In this document: one piece after another, positions 63,234-64,000 of the stretch | Layout of the letters: every line of letters begins with the position of its first letter | How positions within the stretch are numbered: position 1 is the first letter of the stretch | Origin: an uncultured bacterium | Lineage (GTDB): Bacteria; Bacillota; Negativicutes; Acidaminococcales; Acidaminococcaceae | Assembly: GCA_905215645.1 (NCBI GenBank) | Contig: CAJMQS010000002.1 | Span: forward strand, 62,001-126,000 | Direction: 5' to 3' | Length of the DNA: 64,000 bases | Notes under the pieces: generated by a model | What the model was told of the DNA's origin: nothing | Database searches by the model: none | What the model saw: the letters and a program-made list of their open reading frames with translations, nothing else | Made by a program: the position numbers and the translations under genes

Positions 63234-64000
63234 AGCGAAACTGTCCATAGATCTTTCCGAAATCGATCCCGCCGATGATCTTTCCTTGGTAAGCCTTGGG
63301 CAGGGCTTCTACCACTCCCGCCAGATGGGAAGAAGTGATCCCGCACTGGATGCTGAGCCAGGCTTCCAGGAAGGCCGCCAGATGGTCGCAGCCCTTCAGC
63401 ACCCGGCCGTCTACCGGGCTGTACGCATCCTTGTTGTACTGTTCCGGGATATCTCCCTCCAGCAGCCGGATCTTTCCGTTTTCCCAGATCCGGTTCTCAA
63501 ACTCATGGATCGTAAAATTCAGGATGTCTTCATGCCAGCTGGCGGGGAGCAAAGGCAGCAGGATCTCTTCCATCTGCCGCTGTTCGATGTCCTTGATCAG
63601 TTCCTCCAGTCCTTCGATGGAGCGCTTGATAGGAGAAATGATGTCCCGGGTCAGGACTTCCGGCAGATCGTGCCACAGCCCTCCCAAAAAATCATTCACC
63701 AGCCGGGCTTTACAGGCCCCCATGGCTTCTCCGCAAAAATATCCCATGATGGCTACGATCAGCACATGGCCCATGACAGAAGTCTCCGGCACCCGAGGAG
63801 ACTGGGACCAGCGCTTCTGGAACCGCAATTTGCCGATTAGATCCACGAACTTCCGGGTTTTCCCGTTCATGGCGATTTTCTGGACTCCGGCCAGATTGTA
63901 ATGGTCTTCGATTTCATCGGCGATCCGCTCCCGGATCTCTTCCACCCCGAAGATTCCCTGATTCATATGATAGATAATCCGGAATTCCCACTCTGTAGCT
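63232..64000 (-). CDS. HD-domain phosphohydrolase family protein, 5' end outside the window
   Basis: The frame is open from the stop at 63232 through the window edge (EWEFRIIYHMNQGIFGVEEI continues upstream of the internal Met at 63966, which has no ribosome site), so the start lies beyond 64000. Visible HD-type motifs are VMGHVLIVAIMGY and LWHDLPEVLTRDIISPIK; a second helix set carries VLKGCDHLAAFLEAWLS. Resembles YfbR-like nucleotidase/HD hydrolases. Function unknown beyond a metal-dependent phosphohydrolase. Confidence 0.7.
   Translation of the reverse strand, partial: ATEWEFRIIYHMNQGIFGVEEIRERIADEIEDHYNLAGVQKIAMNGKTRKFVDLIGKLRFQKRWSQSPRVPETSVMGHVLIVAIMGYFCGEAMGACKARLVNDFLGGLWHDLPEVLTRDIISPIKRSIEGLEELIKDIEQRQMEEILLPLLPASWHEDILNFTIHEFENRIWENGKIRLLEGDIPEQYNKDAYSPVDGRVLKGCDHLAAFLEAWLSIQCGITSSHLAGVVEALPKAYQGKIIGGIDFGKIYGQFR

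Overview
The window reads as a chromosomal segment of a moderately GC-rich diderm Firmicute (class Negativicutes), most likely Acidaminococcus or a close relative. The clues are a Firmicute-type gene complement (T-box leader, SpoIVB-type S55 protease, BofA, NiaR, MreB next to MurA) together with outer-membrane systems (a TolC-family protein and an MlaEFD lipid transporter whose MCE subunit ends in a predicted barrel). A strongly translated NAD-type glutamate dehydrogenase also fits a glutamate fermenter. The genus is inference; no rRNA or marker search could be run.

Layout. 1-9.9 kb: envelope genes on the minus strand (tolC start, mlaEFD, S55 protease, small carrier-like protein, AMIN/phosphodiester glycosidase, mreB, murA). 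10-19.2 kb: wecA/tagO-like and wecB-like genes run straight into the F1Fo ATP synthase operon (atpI-B-E-F-[H/A fusion]-G-D-C plus a small coiled-coil gene). 19.4-23.9 kb: a two-gene chromate-type transporter, a LysR/EamA divergent pair and a MATE pump. 23.9-30.6 kb: a minus-strand run dnaX-ybaB-recR-bofA-gtrA-dagK-LtaS-like sulfatase. 30.7-31.1 kb: tRNA-Ser(GGA) and SRP RNA. 31-41.3 kb: housekeeping genes including tRNA-Ser(CGA), tadA, a T-box-controlled metA, a Crp/Fnr regulator, a DNA glycosylase family protein, crcB, rlmD and a siroheme reductase.

41.4-51.2 kb is the most unusual part. It is visibly more AT-rich than its surroundings and holds one probable catabolic operon: ammonia-lyase homologue, sodium:solute symporter, unknown 180-aa protein, 3-hydroxyacyl-CoA dehydrogenase-like protein, aconitase X large subunit, and a fusion of the aconitase X small (swivel) domain to a second ammonia-lyase homologue. 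Both lyase homologues lack the Ala-Ser-Gly triad that forms the MIO cofactor. The operon has a near-consensus sigma-54 promoter, a 20-bp palindrome at enhancer distance, and its own PAS/AAA+/Fis activator gene next door. I could not identify the substrate and regard this as the best candidate for an undescribed pathway.

51.4-64 kb: alpha/beta hydrolase, an inverted-repeat-bounded intergenic element, an AEC transporter-SDR-GNAT operon, an EFR1-type ferredoxin, a nitroreductase, a secreted protein, NiaR, a second MATE pump, gdhA, recQ and a 5'-truncated HD-domain gene.

Two other points stand out. The ATP synthase alpha subunit carries the delta C-terminal domain at its N terminus and no delta N-terminal domain is encoded; the c subunit has acidic residues at both ion-site positions. 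Intergenic regions carry recurrent GGGG(C/T)TG(C/T)TGC-stem terminators and short-period repeats that in places have become the 3' ends of genes.
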